Shown one piece after another: positions 25,657-34,820 of a stretch of 64,000 bases of DNA. Every line of letters begins with the position of its first letter. Positions within the stretch are counted from its first letter, which is position 1. Location of the stretch: positions 4,408,501 through 4,472,500 of the forward strand of contig NZ_JACBZM010000001.1 in assembly GCF_013408525.1 (NCBI RefSeq). Reading direction: 5' to 3'. The stretch comes from Nocardioides aromaticivorans. Its GTDB lineage: Bacteria > Actinomycetota > Actinomycetes > Propionibacteriales > Nocardioidaceae. The notes under the pieces were generated by a model, which was not told the origin of the DNA, searched no databases, and was given only the letters and a program-made list of their open reading frames with translations. The position numbers were made by a program, and so were the translations under genes.

Positions 25657-27825
25657 GTGGATGCTGAGGCGATCAATGAGGCGAGGGAGGCGGTCCGCGC
25701 CGTCGCCGGCGAGGTGCTCGAGCGCGAGGCCGACGCCCGCGACTGGGCGGCCTGGGCCGCTGCCGGCCTGACCGCGCTGCCGGTCCCCGAGGAGTACGGC
25801 GGGGAGGGGCTCGGCCTGTCCGAGGTGGCCGTGCTGCTGCGCGAGGCCGGGTGCAGGGCCGTGCAGGTGCCCGCGTGGGAGACCCTGTGCTGCGGCGCGC
25901 TGACCCTGGCGTCGTACGGCACGGACGCGCAGCGCAAGGACCTGCTGCCGGGCATCGCGACCGGAGAGGTCGTCGTGACGCCGGCGCTCCGCGGCCCCGC
26001 CGTGTACGACGCCGGCCGGGTCTCCGGCCGCAAGCTGGCCGTGACGCACGCGGACCTCGCCGACCGGCTCCTGGTCGCGGCGACCGAGGGCGACCGCGAC
26101 GTCGTCGTCCTCGTCGATCCCCGGGGCGCGGGCGTGGAGCTGCTGGAGGCCCATGCCTCGAGCGGGCGCCAGCACACCGTCGTCCTCGACGGCGCGCCGG
26201 CCGAGCTGCTCGAGGACGGTGCCGCCACCCGGTTGCACGACCTCGCCCGCGCCGGCCTGGCCGCGAGCGCCGCCGGTGTCCTCGCCGGTGCGCGCGACCT
26301 GACCGCCGACTACGTCAAGGGTCGCCAGCAGTTCGGCCGGGCGCTCGCGGAGTTCCAGGCCGTGTCCCTGCAGATGGCCGACGTCTACGTCACCTCGCGC
26401 ACCCTCGACCTCGCCGCCGACAACGCGGTGTGGCGCGTCGCCGAGGGCCTGCCGGCCGCCGACGACCTCGCTGTGGCGGGCTACTGGGCCAGCCAGGTGG
26501 CGCCCTACGCCTTCCGCACCTGCCACCATCTGCACGGCGGCATGGGCGTGGACATCACGTACCCCCTCGTCGCGCTGACGACGTGGGGCACCGACCTCGC
26601 CCACGCCCTCGACACCACCGCGGCGCAGGTCCCGGTCGAGGCTCCCGCGGCGAAGAACCTCGAGCTGACCGAGGAGCAGCGCGCGCTCAAGGCCCGCCTG
26701 CGCGACTACTTCGGCGGCGTCGCCGCCGACTTCGAGGGCCTCCACGACCCCGACCCGGTCGAGGGCGCGTGGAACCGGCACGGGCCGACCTACGAGCGGA
26801 TGATCCGGCGCCTCGGCACCGACGGCTGGATGGGCGTCGGCTGGCCGGAGGAGTACGGCGGCCACGGGCTCGGCGAGGTCGAGCAGACGATCTTCGCCAA
26901 CGAGGCGCAGTACGCCGACGTGCACCTGCCGTCCGTCACCCTGCAGACCGTCGGCCCGACGCTGATCAAGTACGGCACCCAGAAGCAGAAGGACCTCTTC
27001 CTCGAGCGCATCCTCAAGGGCGACGTGCACTTCGCGATCGGCTACAGCGAGCCCGACGCCGGCACCGACCTCGCCTCCCTGCGGACCACCGCGCGCCGCG
27101 ACGGCGACCACTACGTCGTCAACGGCCAGAAGATGTGGACGACCGGCGGCCACCAGGCCGACTACCTGTGGCTCGCGGTGCGCACCGACCCGGACGCCCC
27201 GAAGCACAAGGGCATCTCGATCCTGATCGTCGACACCAGCGACCCCGGCTACAGCTGGACGCCGATCATCACGGCCGACGGCTCGCACCACGTGAACGCG
27301 ACGTACTTCAACGACGTCCGGGTCCCGGTCGACATGCTCGTCGGCGAGGAGAACCAGGGCTGGAAGCTGATCACCACCCAGCTCAACCACGAGCGGGTCA
27401 TGCTCGGCCCCGCCGGCCGGATCGAGGGCCTGCGTGACCGCGTCGTTCGCTGGGCGGACGCTGCCGGCGTCCGTGACGAGCCCGACGTGCGCGACCTGCT
27501 GGGCAAGACCACGGCGGTCTTCCGGATCAACGAGCTGCTGAACTGGGAGGTCGCGCGGGCGGCGGCGGCCGGCGAGATCAAGGTCGCCGACGCCTCGTCC
27601 TCGAAGGTCTTCGCCTCCGACCAGGTCCAGCACCTGCTCGCCGACCTGATCACCCTCGTGCACCGCCACGGCGACGCGGGTGAGCCGGCGACCAAGGACC
27701 TGCTCGACTACCTCGACGCCCAGGCCAAGCGGAACCTCGTGCTCACCTTCGGTGGCGGGGTCCAGGAGGTCCAGCGCGAGCTGATCTCGATGTTCGGCCT
27801 CGGTCTGCCGCGGGTGCCGCGATGA
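25657..27825 (+). CDS. fused ChsE1-ChsE2 (FadE28-FadE29) acyl-CoA dehydrogenase
   Basis: A 722-residue chain with two ACAD modules. Residues 1 to about 340 correspond in length and features to FadE28/ChsE1 (YVKGRQQFGRALAEFQAVSLQMAD, HHLHGGMGVDITYPL). Residues about 345-722 correspond to FadE29/ChsE2 (GWPEEYGGHGLGEVEQTIFANE, GYSEPDAGTDLASLRTTA, NGQKMWTTGGHQADY, FGGGVQEVQRELIS). In M. tuberculosis these are two proteins from adjacent genes in the igr operon that form a heterotetramer dehydrogenating 3-oxo-4-pregnene-20-carboxyl-CoA; here gene order equals domain order. The next genes are chsH2-, chsH1- and ltp2-like, fixing the identity. Leaderless GTG start. Confidence 0.85.
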   Translation: MDAEAINEAREAVRAVAGEVLEREADARDWAAWAAAGLTALPVPEEYGGEGLGLSEVAVLLREAGCRAVQVPAWETLCCGALTLASYGTDAQRKDLLPGIATGEVVVTPALRGPAVYDAGRVSGRKLAVTHADLADRLLVAATEGDRDVVVLVDPRGAGVELLEAHASSGRQHTVVLDGAPAELLEDGAATRLHDLARAGLAASAAGVLAGARDLTADYVKGRQQFGRALAEFQAVSLQMADVYVTSRTLDLAADNAVWRVAEGLPAADDLAVAGYWASQVAPYAFRTCHHLHGGMGVDITYPLVALTTWGTDLAHALDTTAAQVPVEAPAAKNLELTEEQRALKARLRDYFGGVAADFEGLHDPDPVEGAWNRHGPTYERMIRRLGTDGWMGVGWPEEYGGHGLGEVEQTIFANEAQYADVHLPSVTLQTVGPTLIKYGTQKQKDLFLERILKGDVHFAIGYSEPDAGTDLASLRTTARRDGDHYVVNGQKMWTTGGHQADYLWLAVRTDPDAPKHKGISILIVDTSDPGYSWTPIITADGSHHVNATYFNDVRVPVDMLVGEENQGWKLITTQLNHERVMLGPAGRIEGLRDRVVRWADAAGVRDEPDVRDLLGKTTAVFRINELLNWEVARAAAAGEIKVADASSSKVFASDQVQHLLADLITLVHRHGDAGEPATKDLLDYLDAQAKRNLVLTFGGGVQEVQRELISMFGLGLPRVPR

Positions 27826-28361
27826 GCGCCCCGTCGCAGGAGCTCGTGGACCCGGCGGTCCACGAGAAGGTGATGGCCGAGGCCGAGCGGATCAAGGCGT
27901 GGGGCGAGGCCGCCGAGCGGTTCGCCCGCGACGAGGTCAACCAGTCGACGATCAACAACTGGCTCGAGGCGATGGGCGTCGACAACCCCCGCTTCAGGGC
28001 GGGCGAGGCGCCGCCGTCGATGGCGCAGGTCTGGACGATGTACGGCCTGGGCGGCAGGCCGTCCGAGGACGACCCCCTGCACTCGATGATGCGCGCGCTG
28101 ACCGACGCCGGGTTCACGGCCGTCCTCGGCACCAACTGCGAGCAGTCCTACGAGCGCTACCTGCGGGTGGGCGAGCAGCTGCGCGTCACCACGGCGCTGG
28201 ACTCGGTCGTCGGCCCGAAGGCGACGGGCATGGGCGTCGGCTACTTCGTGACGTCGCGCAACACCTGGTACGTCGAGCACGAGGACGGCACCTCGGAGAA
28301 GGTCGCCACCATGCTCTTCCGCGTTCTCAAGTTCATCCCGCGCGCGAAGGCCGAGGCATGA
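27822..28361 (+). CDS. chsH2: MaoC-like hydratase subunit (N-terminal part of ChsH2)
   Basis: A 179-residue MaoC/hot-dog protein. Segments QSTINNWLEAMGVDNPRF, APPSMAQVWTMYGLGG and CEQSYERYLRVGEQLRVTTALDSVVG match the N-terminal half of ChsH2, the hydratase of the cholesterol side-chain pathway that works with ChsH1. The C-terminal DUF35 half found fused in M. tuberculosis ChsH2 (311 residues) is here a separate protein starting at the stop of this gene (ATGA). The combined length of both (307) matches the fused protein. Confidence 0.82.
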   Translation: MSAPSQELVDPAVHEKVMAEAERIKAWGEAAERFARDEVNQSTINNWLEAMGVDNPRFRAGEAPPSMAQVWTMYGLGGRPSEDDPLHSMMRALTDAGFTAVLGTNCEQSYERYLRVGEQLRVTTALDSVVGPKATGMGVGYFVTSRNTWYVEHEDGTSEKVATMLFRVLKFIPRAKAEA

Positions 28362-28744
28362 GCGGGCCGGTGCGGCCGGTCGTCAACCGGGACAACGCCT
28401 ACTTCTTCGAGGGTACGGCGAACGGCGAGCTGCGCATCCAGAGGTGCAACGCGTGCGGCGTGCTCCGGCACCCGCCCGGTCCGGCCTGCCCGGACTGCGG
28501 CGCCTTCGACCGCGGCTACGTGGTCGCCGGCGGCCGGGGCACCGTGTTCTCCTACCTGGTCCACCACGCCCCGCAGGTGCCCGGCAAGGAGCTGCCGCTG
28601 GTCATCGCGCTGCTCGACCTCGACGAGGGCGTGCGGATGGTGGCCGAGGTGACCGGTCCCGTCGAGATCGGCGACCGGCTGCAGGTGGGCTGGAACGTGA
28701 TCGACGACGAGCTGACCCTCCCGATCTGGACGAAGGTGGACTGA
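28358..28744 (+). CDS. DUF35 zinc-ribbon/OB-fold protein (C-terminal part of ChsH2)
   Basis: A 128-residue DUF35 protein: an N-terminal helix (RDNAYFFEGTANGELRIQRC), a four-cysteine zinc ribbon (CNAC ... CPDC, residues about 30-47), and an OB-fold rest (GTVFSYLVHHAP, ALLDLDEGVRMVAEV). The equivalent domain of ChsH2 binds the aldolase Ltp2 and is needed for its activity in characterised systems. Located between the MaoC part and chsH1 with overlapping ends on both sides. Splitting from the hydratase would let it bind Ltp2 independently. Confidence 0.82.
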   Translation: MSGPVRPVVNRDNAYFFEGTANGELRIQRCNACGVLRHPPGPACPDCGAFDRGYVVAGGRGTVFSYLVHHAPQVPGKELPLVIALLDLDEGVRMVAEVTGPVEIGDRLQVGWNVIDDELTLPIWTKVD

Positions 28745-29151
28745 TGGGCACGACGCTCACCGTGGGGGACCGGCTGCCCGAGTGGAGCCTCCCGATCACG
28801 CCGACCCTCGTGGTCTCGACCGCGATCGCGACCCGCGACTTCCAGGACGTCCACCACGACCGCGACATCGCGCAGGCGGCGGGTTCGAAGGACATCTTCG
28901 TCAACATCCTCACCTCGACCGCGCTGTGCGAGCGCTATGTCACCGACTGGGCCGGACCCGACGTGCAGATCAAGGGCATCGCGATCCGGCTCGGCGCGCC
29001 GGCGTACCCCTACGACACGTTCACCTTCACCGGTGAGGTCACCGAGGTCGCCGACGGCGAGGCGACGATCAAGGTCGTCGGCGCGGTCTCGCTCGGCGAC
29101 CACGTCATCGGCACGGTGACGGTGCTCGACCCGAGGGGGCAGGCGGCATGA
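28744..29151 (+). CDS. chsH1: ChsH1-like MaoC hydratase subunit
   Basis: A 135-residue single hot-dog protein. The hydratase region TRDFQDVHHDRDIAQAAGSKD carries the Asp/His pair used for hydration in the MaoC family. With the MaoC-like ChsH2 protein it should form the heterodimeric enoyl-CoA hydratase that adds water to the 17-side-chain double bond. ATG 28744 overlaps the previous stop as TGATG. Length agrees with ChsH1 (Rv3541c). Confidence 0.84.
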   Translation: MGTTLTVGDRLPEWSLPITPTLVVSTAIATRDFQDVHHDRDIAQAAGSKDIFVNILTSTALCERYVTDWAGPDVQIKGIAIRLGAPAYPYDTFTFTGEVTEVADGEATIKVVGAVSLGDHVIGTVTVLDPRGQAA

Positions 29152-30320
29152 GCGAGCGCACCCTCTCCGGCAAGGCGGCCATCGCGGGCATCGGGGCGAC
29201 CGAGTTCTCCAAGGACTCCGGGCGCTCCGAGCTCCAGCTCTCGGTCGAGGCCGTCCGGCACGCGCTGGCCGACTGCGGCCTCACGCCGGCCGACGTCGAC
29301 GGCCTGGTCACGTTCACGATGGACACCTCCTCCGAGATCGCGGTGGCCCGTGAGCTCGGCATCCCCGAGCTGCGCTTCTTCAGCCGGATCAACTACGGCG
29401 GCGGCGCTGCCTGCGCGACCGTCCAGCAGGCCGCGATGGCCGTCGCCACCGGGGTCGCCGACGTGGTCGTCGCCTACCGCGGCTTCAACGAGCGCTCCGG
29501 CGACCGCTTCGGCCAGGTGTCGAAGTGGGCGGCCGCGCAGGTCAACACCAATGGCCTCGACAACGCGTGGACCTACCCGCTCGGGCTGTCCACGCCGGCC
29601 GCCACGGTCGCGATGCAGGCCCGCCGCTACATGCACGAGTACGGCGCGACCTCGGAGGACTTCGGCCGGGTGGCGGTCGCCGACCGCCGGCACGCCGCCA
29701 CCAACCCGGCCGCGTTCTTCCACGGCAGGCCGATCACGCTGGAGGACCACCAGGCCTCGCGCATGATCGCCGACCCGTTGCGCCTGCTCGACTGCTGCCA
29801 GGAGTCCGACGGAGCGGTCGCGCTCGTCGTCGTCTCGGCGGAGCGGGCGAGGGACCTCGCGCAGAAGCCGGCGTACATCACCGCGGCCGCGCAGGGCTCG
29901 GCGCGCGACCAGTTCGTGATGACGTCGTACTACCGCGACGACATCGGCATCCCCGAGATCGGGGTCGTGGGCCGCGAGCTGTGGAAGCAGTCCGGCCTCA
30001 CGCCCGCCGACCTGCCGATGGCGATCCTCTACGACCACTTCACGCCCTACGTGCTGATGCAGCTCGAGGAGCTCGGCTTCTGCGGCCGCGGCGAGGCGAA
30101 GGACTTCGTCCGCGACGGAGCCCTCGAGGTCGGCGGACGGCTCCCGATCAACACCCACGGCGGCCAGCTCGGCGAGGCCTACATCCACGGCATGAACGGC
30201 ATCGCCGAGGGCGTGCGCCAGGTGCGCGGCACCTCGGTCAACCCCGTGGCCGACGTGGAGAACGTCCTGGTCACGGCCGGCACGGGCGTGCCGACGAGCG
30301 GACTGATCCTCAGCGCCTGA
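29148..30320 (+). CDS. ltp2: Ltp2-like thiolase-fold aldolase of steroid side-chain cleavage
   Basis: A 390-residue thiolase-superfamily protein that lacks the usual catalytic thiolase Cys set and matches Ltp2, which cleaves 17-hydroxy-3-oxo-4-pregnene-20-carboxyl-CoA by a retro-aldol reaction to androstenedione and propionyl-CoA. Tyr295 (ILYDHFTPY) and Tyr345 (LGEAYIHGMNG) sit where the reported catalytic tyrosines (294/344 in Thermomonospora) are expected. C-terminal NVLVTAGTGVPTSGLIL is typical. Last gene of the operon; ATGA overlap with chsH1. Confidence 0.88.
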   Translation: MSERTLSGKAAIAGIGATEFSKDSGRSELQLSVEAVRHALADCGLTPADVDGLVTFTMDTSSEIAVARELGIPELRFFSRINYGGGAACATVQQAAMAVATGVADVVVAYRGFNERSGDRFGQVSKWAAAQVNTNGLDNAWTYPLGLSTPAATVAMQARRYMHEYGATSEDFGRVAVADRRHAATNPAAFFHGRPITLEDHQASRMIADPLRLLDCCQESDGAVALVVVSAERARDLAQKPAYITAAAQGSARDQFVMTSYYRDDIGIPEIGVVGRELWKQSGLTPADLPMAILYDHFTPYVLMQLEELGFCGRGEAKDFVRDGALEVGGRLPINTHGGQLGEAYIHGMNGIAEGVRQVRGTSVNPVADVENVLVTAGTGVPTSGLILSA

Positions 30321-30332
30321 GCTGCCGGGGCG

Positions 30333-30827
30333 CTACTCCTCGACCCAGGTGTTGTCGTGCGCGCGCATGAACGCGTCGTACTCCTCGGGCGTCCACTCCT
30401 CGCCGCGCGCGAGCCGGTCCAGGCCCTCGAAGTAGGCCTCGCGCGGGGCGCCGGGGGAGAAGTGCAGCAGCATCGACGCCGGCGCCCCCGACTCGTTGCG
30501 GAACCCGTGCACGCCGCCGGCCGGCACGTGCAGGAAGTCGCCCGACCGCGCGCTCACCCAGCCGTTGCCGTCATGGATCCGGACCTCGCCCTCGAGGACG
30601 TAGAAGGACTCGGTGATGGTGCGGTGGAAGTGGGGGCCCGGGCCGCTCACGGCCTCCGAGAACTCCCAGCGGTAGAGGCCGAACAGGCCACCGGTCGCCT
30701 CGCCCCGGGCGAGGTGGTGGACCCTGTTCCCGTTGGGGTAGACGAGGTCGGGGGCGGCGTCACGGGGGCGGACCCAGGCCGAGGCCTCACCGCCGGCTCC
30801 GTCGTACAGGGGTGGGGGATACGACAT
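30333..30827 (-). CDS. cupin-domain protein
   Basis: A 164-residue single-domain cupin. Metal-binding motif 1 is GPHFHRTITESFYVLEGEV (His, His, Glu) and motif 2 is DFLHVPAGGVHGFRNES. The C-terminal LARGEEWTPEEYDAFMRAHDN is like cupins of unknown role in actinobacteria. It converges on the ltp2 operon with a 12-base gap. Substrate is unknown; a link with steroid catabolism is not shown. Confidence 0.78.
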   Translation of the reverse strand: MSYPPPLYDGAGGEASAWVRPRDAAPDLVYPNGNRVHHLARGEATGGLFGLYRWEFSEAVSGPGPHFHRTITESFYVLEGEVRIHDGNGWVSARSGDFLHVPAGGVHGFRNESGAPASMLLHFSPGAPREAYFEGLDRLARGEEWTPEEYDAFMRAHDNTWVEE

Positions 30828-30859
30828 GGGGCCAACCTACGCGCGGCGGTCGCTCCGGC

Positions 30860-31003
30860 TCACTCGGATTTCGACCCGGCGCCGAAGCCGATGCCCAGCG
30901 CGATGCCCAGCAGCACGCCGAGCACGAGCAGCACGAACTGGTCGGTGGTGAACCACAGCAGCACGCCTGTCAGGCACCCCATGCCGAGCCACGTCCAGTT
31001 CAT
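30860..31003 (-). CDS. 47-residue hydrophobic membrane ORF
   Basis: ATG at 31003 opens a 47-codon frame, MNWTWLGMGCLTGVLLWF... ending FGAGSKSE. Residues 6-41 are almost entirely hydrophobic with regular Gly spacing (GVLLGIALGIGFGAG), a glycine-zipper-like helix or helical hairpin. It lies 32 bases upstream of the cupin gene on the same strand, in the gap before the riboswitch. It is too short to rule out chance, but composition and frame fit a real small membrane protein. Confidence 0.5.
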   Translation of the reverse strand: MNWTWLGMGCLTGVLLWFTTDQFVLLVLGVLLGIALGIGFGAGSKSE

Positions 31004-31084
31004 GCTCCGAACCTAGCCCCGGTGTCCCAGTGACCGGGCCCACATCGGTAAACCGGCGTGCTTGTGCCACCATGGACACCAAGA

Positions 31085-31247
31085 GCTCGCGTGCTCTGGG
31101 GTCGGTGAAACTCCGAGCCGGCGGTGATTGAGCGAAGCCCTGTGCCTCGCTCACAAGTCCGCGACCCGATCACAGCCAGTGGTCGGTTGACCAGGTGCGA
31201 ATCCTGGACCGACGGTCAAAGTCCGGATGGGAAGTGCACGCACGAGC
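31085..31247 (+). promoter_or_regulatory. FMN riboswitch (RFN element)
   Basis: The conserved RFN core is clear: GGGGTCGGTGAAACTCC, GAGCCGGCGGT, AGTCCGCGACCC, GGTGCGAATCCTGGACCGAC and GGTCAAAGTCCGGATGGGAAG. Closing stem P1 is GCTCGCGTGC (31085-31094) with GCACGCACGAGC (31236-31247). The remaining 92 bases to ribD hold a hairpin candidate GGACG (31255-31259)/CGTCC (31278-31282) that may be part of the expression platform. Upstream of 31085 no promoter could be placed with confidence. The element would shut down the rib operon when FMN is abundant. Confidence 0.95.
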
Positions 31248-31339
31248 GTCCGACGGACGAGCCGGCCTCACGCCAGCCGTCCGCCCGACGTCCTGCAAGC
31301 CCCGGAGTCCGCAGCACCACGGACGACGAGAGGCCAGCA

Positions 31340-32395
31340 GTGACCAGCACATCGGGGGGATTCGCCCGCGAGTACGACGCCATGCGGCGTGCGCTCGCCC
31401 TCGCCGCGAGCCCGGGCGTCCCGCTCCACCCGAACCCCCGGGTCGGCTGCGTGCTGCTCGCCGACGACGGCACCGTCGTGGGCGAGGGCTTCCACCACGG
31501 CGCGGGCACGCCGCACGCCGAGGTCGAGGCGCTCCGGGTGGCCGGCGAGCGCGCCCGTGGTGCGACCGCGATCGTGACGCTGGAGCCGTGCAACCACACC
31601 GGCCGGACCGGCCCGTGCGCGCAGGCCCTCATCGCCGCCGGGGTACGACGGGTGGTGATCGCCCAGCGTGACCCGAACCCGCTCGCGTCCGGCGGCATGG
31701 AGACCCTGCTCGAGGCGGGCCTCGAGGTCGAGGCCGGCCTGCTCACCGACGAGGCGGAGGAGGTCAACCGGGCGTGGACCTTCGCGCACCGCAACGGCCG
31801 CCCGTTCGTCACCTGGAAGTTCGCCACCACGCTCGACGGCCGCAGCGCGGCGTCGGACGGCAGCTCCCGCTGGGTCTCCTCGCTGCCGGCCCGTCGTGAC
31901 ACCCACCTCCTCCGTGGGCTCTGCGACACGATGATGGTCGGCACCGGCACGGTCGAGGCCGACGACCCGCAGCTGACCGTCCGTGACGACGACGACCGGC
32001 CCCTGGCGAACCAGCCGCTGCGCGTCGTCATGGGCGACCGCGACCTGCCGGCCGAGCGCCGGATCTTCGACGACGCGGCCCCGACCGTGCACCTGCGCAC
32101 CCACGACCCGGTCGAGGCGCTGCGCACCCTCTACGCCGACCACGACCGCCACCACGTCTTCCTCGAGGGCGGGCCGACGCTCGCGGCGGCCTTCCTCAAG
32201 GCCGGTGTCGTCGACGAGGTCGTCGCCTACGTCGCCCCGCTGCTGCTGGGCTCGGGCAGGTCGGCCGTCGGCCGGCTCGGAATCCGGTCGATCGACAAGG
32301 CGTTGCGCCTCGAGATCACCGACACCACCGTCGTCGGGGAGGGCACGGACGCCAACGTCCGTCTGCTCCTCCGGCCCACTCGCAAGGAGAGCTGA
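31340..32395 (+). CDS. ribD: RibD, riboflavin deaminase/reductase
   Basis: A 351-residue bifunctional enzyme. The deaminase domain (1-about 150) has the zinc motif H59-A-E61, C84 and C93 ([11 protein letters not shown]); the reductase domain (about 150-351) has [31 protein letters not shown] and [13 protein letters not shown]. It carries out the second and third steps after GTP cyclohydrolase II. GTG 31340 with GAGAGG upstream begins just before the conserved YDAMRRAL helix. First gene of the riboswitch-controlled operon. Confidence 0.93.
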   Translation: MTSTSGGFAREYDAMRRALALAASPGVPLHPNPRVGCVLLADDGTVVGEGFHHGAGTPHAEVEALRVAGERARGATAIVTLEPCNHTGRTGPCAQALIAAGVRRVVIAQRDPNPLASGGMETLLEAGLEVEAGLLTDEAEEVNRAWTFAHRNGRPFVTWKFATTLDGRSAASDGSSRWVSSLPARRDTHLLRGLCDTMMVGTGTVEADDPQLTVRDDDDRPLANQPLRVVMGDRDLPAERRIFDDAAPTVHLRTHDPVEALRTLYADHDRHHVFLEGGPTLAAAFLKAGVVDEVVAYVAPLLLGSGRSAVGRLGIRSIDKALRLEITDTTVVGEGTDANVRLLLRPTRKES

Positions 32396-32397
32396 CC

Positions 32398-33018
32398 GTG
32401 TTCACGGGAATCGTCGAGGAGTTCGGCACCATCGAGGCGATCGAGGACCAGGGGGACGCGATCCGCCTGACCATCGCCTCGGACATCACCCTGTCCGACG
32501 CCGGGCTCGGCGACTCGATCGCCGTCAACGGCTGCTGCCTCACCGTCGCCGAGCGGACCGACAGCACCTGGACGGCCGACGTGATGGCGGAGAGCCTCGC
32601 GAAGACCAGCCTCGGCGACCTCGCCGTCGGCGACCGGGTCAACCTCGAGCGTGCGGTCACCGCCGAGAAGCGGCTCGGCGGGCACATCGTCCAGGGCCAC
32701 GTCGACGGCGTCGGCGAGGTCGTCAGTCGCACCCCCAGCGAGCACTGGGAGGTCGTCGAGATCTCGCTGCCCGCCGGGATGGGCCGCTACCTCGTCGACA
32801 AGGGCTCGATCACCGTCGACGGCACCTCCCTGACCGTCGTCGAGGCGAAGGACGACACCTTCACGGTCAGCCTGATCCCCGAGACCCTCGCCCGCACCAC
32901 CCTCGGCTTCCGGGCCCCCGGCGACCGGGTGAACCTCGAGGTCGACGTCATCGCCAAGCACGTGGAGAAGCTCGTCCGCGCCTACACCGGCGCCGGCACC
33001 AAGGAGAACAACGCATGA
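32398..33018 (+). CDS. ribE: riboflavin synthase, alpha subunit
   Basis: A 206-residue lumazine dismutase with the typical N-terminus [12 protein letters not shown] and two tandem homologous barrels (each with the [13 protein letters not shown] / [12 protein letters not shown] motif and a VNLE segment), separated by [12 protein letters not shown]. Converts two 6,7-dimethyl-8-ribityllumazines into riboflavin. GTG start two bases after ribD; stop overlaps ribBA as ATGA. Confidence 0.93.
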   Translation: MFTGIVEEFGTIEAIEDQGDAIRLTIASDITLSDAGLGDSIAVNGCCLTVAERTDSTWTADVMAESLAKTSLGDLAVGDRVNLERAVTAEKRLGGHIVQGHVDGVGEVVSRTPSEHWEVVEISLPAGMGRYLVDKGSITVDGTSLTVVEAKDDTFTVSLIPETLARTTLGFRAPGDRVNLEVDVIAKHVEKLVRAYTGAGTKENNA

Positions 33019-34271
33019 GTGAGTCCAGCAGCCCCAGTGGCAAGGTCCGCCTCGACGACGTCGAGCGCGCGATCGCCGACATCGCCGCCGGCAGGGCGGT
33101 CGTGGTCGTCGACGACGAGGACCGCGAGAACGAGGGCGACATCATCTTCGCCGCCAGCAAGGCGACGCCGGAGCTGATGGCGTGGACGATCCGCTACTCC
33201 AGCGGCGTGATCTGCGCGCCGATGCCGGGCGCCATGCTCGACCGGCTGGAGATCCCGCTCATGACGCCGCACAACAAGGACGCCTACCGGACGGCGTACA
33301 CGATCTCGGTCGACGCCCGCGACGGTACGACGACCGGCATCTCCGCCGCCGACCGCGCCCGCACCGTGCGCACCCTCGCCGACTCGGCCACCGAGCCGTG
33401 GGAGCTCACGCGCCCGGGCCACGTGTTCCCGCTGCGCTACCGCGAGGGCGGCGTCCTGGTCCGCCGTGGCCACACCGAGGCCGCCGTCGACCTGTGCCGA
33501 CTCGCCGGGCTCACCCCGGCCGGCGTGCTGGTGGAGGTCGTCAACGACGACGGCACGATGAAGCGGGCGCCCGAGCTGCGCGCGTTCGCCGACGAGCACG
33601 GCCTCGCGATGATCTCCATCGAGGACCTGGTCCGCTACCGGCGGCGCGTCGAGCGCCACGTCGTCCGCGAGGCCGAGACCCGGCTGCCCACCAGCCACGG
33701 CGACTTCACCGCCATCGGCTACACGATCACCGTCGACGGCAGCGAGCACGTCGCCCTCGTGTACGGCGACCCGGCGACCCTGACCGAGGACGGCCCGGTG
33801 CTCACCCGGGTGCACTCGGAGTGCCTGACCGGCGACGTCTTCGGCTCCAGCCGCTGCGACTGCGGTCCCCAGCTCAACGAGGCGATGGACCGCATCGTCG
33901 AGGAGGGCCGCGGCGTCGTCGTCTACCTGCGGGGCCACGAGGGCCGGGGGATCGGCCTGGTCGCGAAGCTGCAGGCCTACCAGCTGCAGGACGGCGGCCG
34001 CGACACCGTCGACGCCAACCTCGACCTCGGCCTGCCGGCCGACGCACGGCACTACGGTGCCGCGACCCAGATCCTCAAGGACCTGGGCGTCGACGAGGTC
34101 CGGCTGCTGACCAACAACCCCGACAAGGTGTCCTCACTGGAGGACTACGGCATCAAGGTCGCCGAGCGCGTCCCCTTGACGCCGCACCCCAACGACCACA
34201 ACCTTGCCTACCTGCTGACCAAGCGCGACCGCATGGGGCACGACCTGCCCGACCTCGAAGGAGCCAACTGA
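33015..34271 (+). CDS. ribBA: RibBA, DHBP synthase/GTP cyclohydrolase II
   Basis: A 418-residue fusion. The N-terminal 3,4-dihydroxy-2-butanone-4-phosphate synthase domain has [10 protein letters not shown] at residues 33-42 and [16 protein letters not shown]; the C-terminal GTP cyclohydrolase II domain has the zinc cysteines in [17 protein letters not shown] and [11 protein letters not shown]. Supplies both precursors of lumazine. A Ser-rich N-terminal extension of about 10 residues precedes the first domain. The order ribD-ribE-ribBA-ribH is standard. Confidence 0.94.
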   Translation: MSESSSPSGKVRLDDVERAIADIAAGRAVVVVDDEDRENEGDIIFAASKATPELMAWTIRYSSGVICAPMPGAMLDRLEIPLMTPHNKDAYRTAYTISVDARDGTTTGISAADRARTVRTLADSATEPWELTRPGHVFPLRYREGGVLVRRGHTEAAVDLCRLAGLTPAGVLVEVVNDDGTMKRAPELRAFADEHGLAMISIEDLVRYRRRVERHVVREAETRLPTSHGDFTAIGYTITVDGSEHVALVYGDPATLTEDGPVLTRVHSECLTGDVFGSSRCDCGPQLNEAMDRIVEEGRGVVVYLRGHEGRGIGLVAKLQAYQLQDGGRDTVDANLDLGLPADARHYGAATQILKDLGVDEVRLLTNNPDKVSSLEDYGIKVAERVPLTPHPNDHNLAYLLTKRDRMGHDLPDLEGAN

Positions 34272-34272
34272 C

Positions 34273-34761
34273 ATGGCCGGACACGGCGCCCCCGACATCG
34301 CCCCGATCGACTGCCACGACCTCCGGGTCGCGGTCGTCGCCGCCAGCTGGCACAGCGTGGTGATGGACGGCCTCATCGCCGGCGCCCAGCGGGCGTTCGC
34401 CGACCACAAGCTCGAGGCGCCCGTGGTCGTTCGGGTCCCGGGCGTCTTCGAGCTGCCCGTCACCGCCGGAGCCCTCGCGCCGTCGTACGACGCCGTGATC
34501 GCGCTGGGCGTCGTCATCCGGGGCGGGACGCCCCACTTCGACTACGTCTGCAACGCCGCGACGGACGGGCTCACCCGCGTCTCGCTCGACCACCACACCC
34601 CGGTCGGCTTCGGAGTCCTCACCTGCGACAACGAGCAGCAGGCGCTGGACCGCGCCGGCCTCGAGGGATCGAACGAGGACAAGGGCTACGAGGCGGCCTC
34701 CGCCGCGCTGCAGACCGCGGCCACGCTGAAGAAGATCCGCTCGCGCGGCTTCGTGGGCTGA
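34273..34761 (+). CDS. ribH: lumazine synthase
   Basis: A 162-residue 6,7-dimethyl-8-ribityllumazine synthase. [41 protein letters not shown] and the C-terminal [10 protein letters not shown] are family blocks, with the catalytic His in the GTPHFDYV loop. It begins with a short extension [16 protein letters not shown]. Last gene of the rib operon; starts one base after the ribBA stop. Confidence 0.94.
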   Translation: MAGHGAPDIAPIDCHDLRVAVVAASWHSVVMDGLIAGAQRAFADHKLEAPVVVRVPGVFELPVTAGALAPSYDAVIALGVVIRGGTPHFDYVCNAATDGLTRVSLDHHTPVGFGVLTCDNEQQALDRAGLEGSNEDKGYEAASAALQTAATLKKIRSRGFVG

Positions 34762-34781
34762 GCCCTCGGGGGTGAGACCGG

Positions 34782-34812
34782 CGCAGGTCGGCCTGCGGCC
34801 ACGCCGTAGGCT
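34782..34812 (+). promoter_or_regulatory. hairpin and -10 element ahead of hisE
   Basis: CGCAGG-TCGG-CCTGCG (34782-34797) is a small hairpin that may help end rib transcription. TAGGCT (34807-34812) lies eight bases before the hisE GTG (34821), so hisE may be made from a leaderless message. No ribosome site precedes hisE. Confidence 0.45.
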
Positions 34813-34820
34813 GACCTCCC

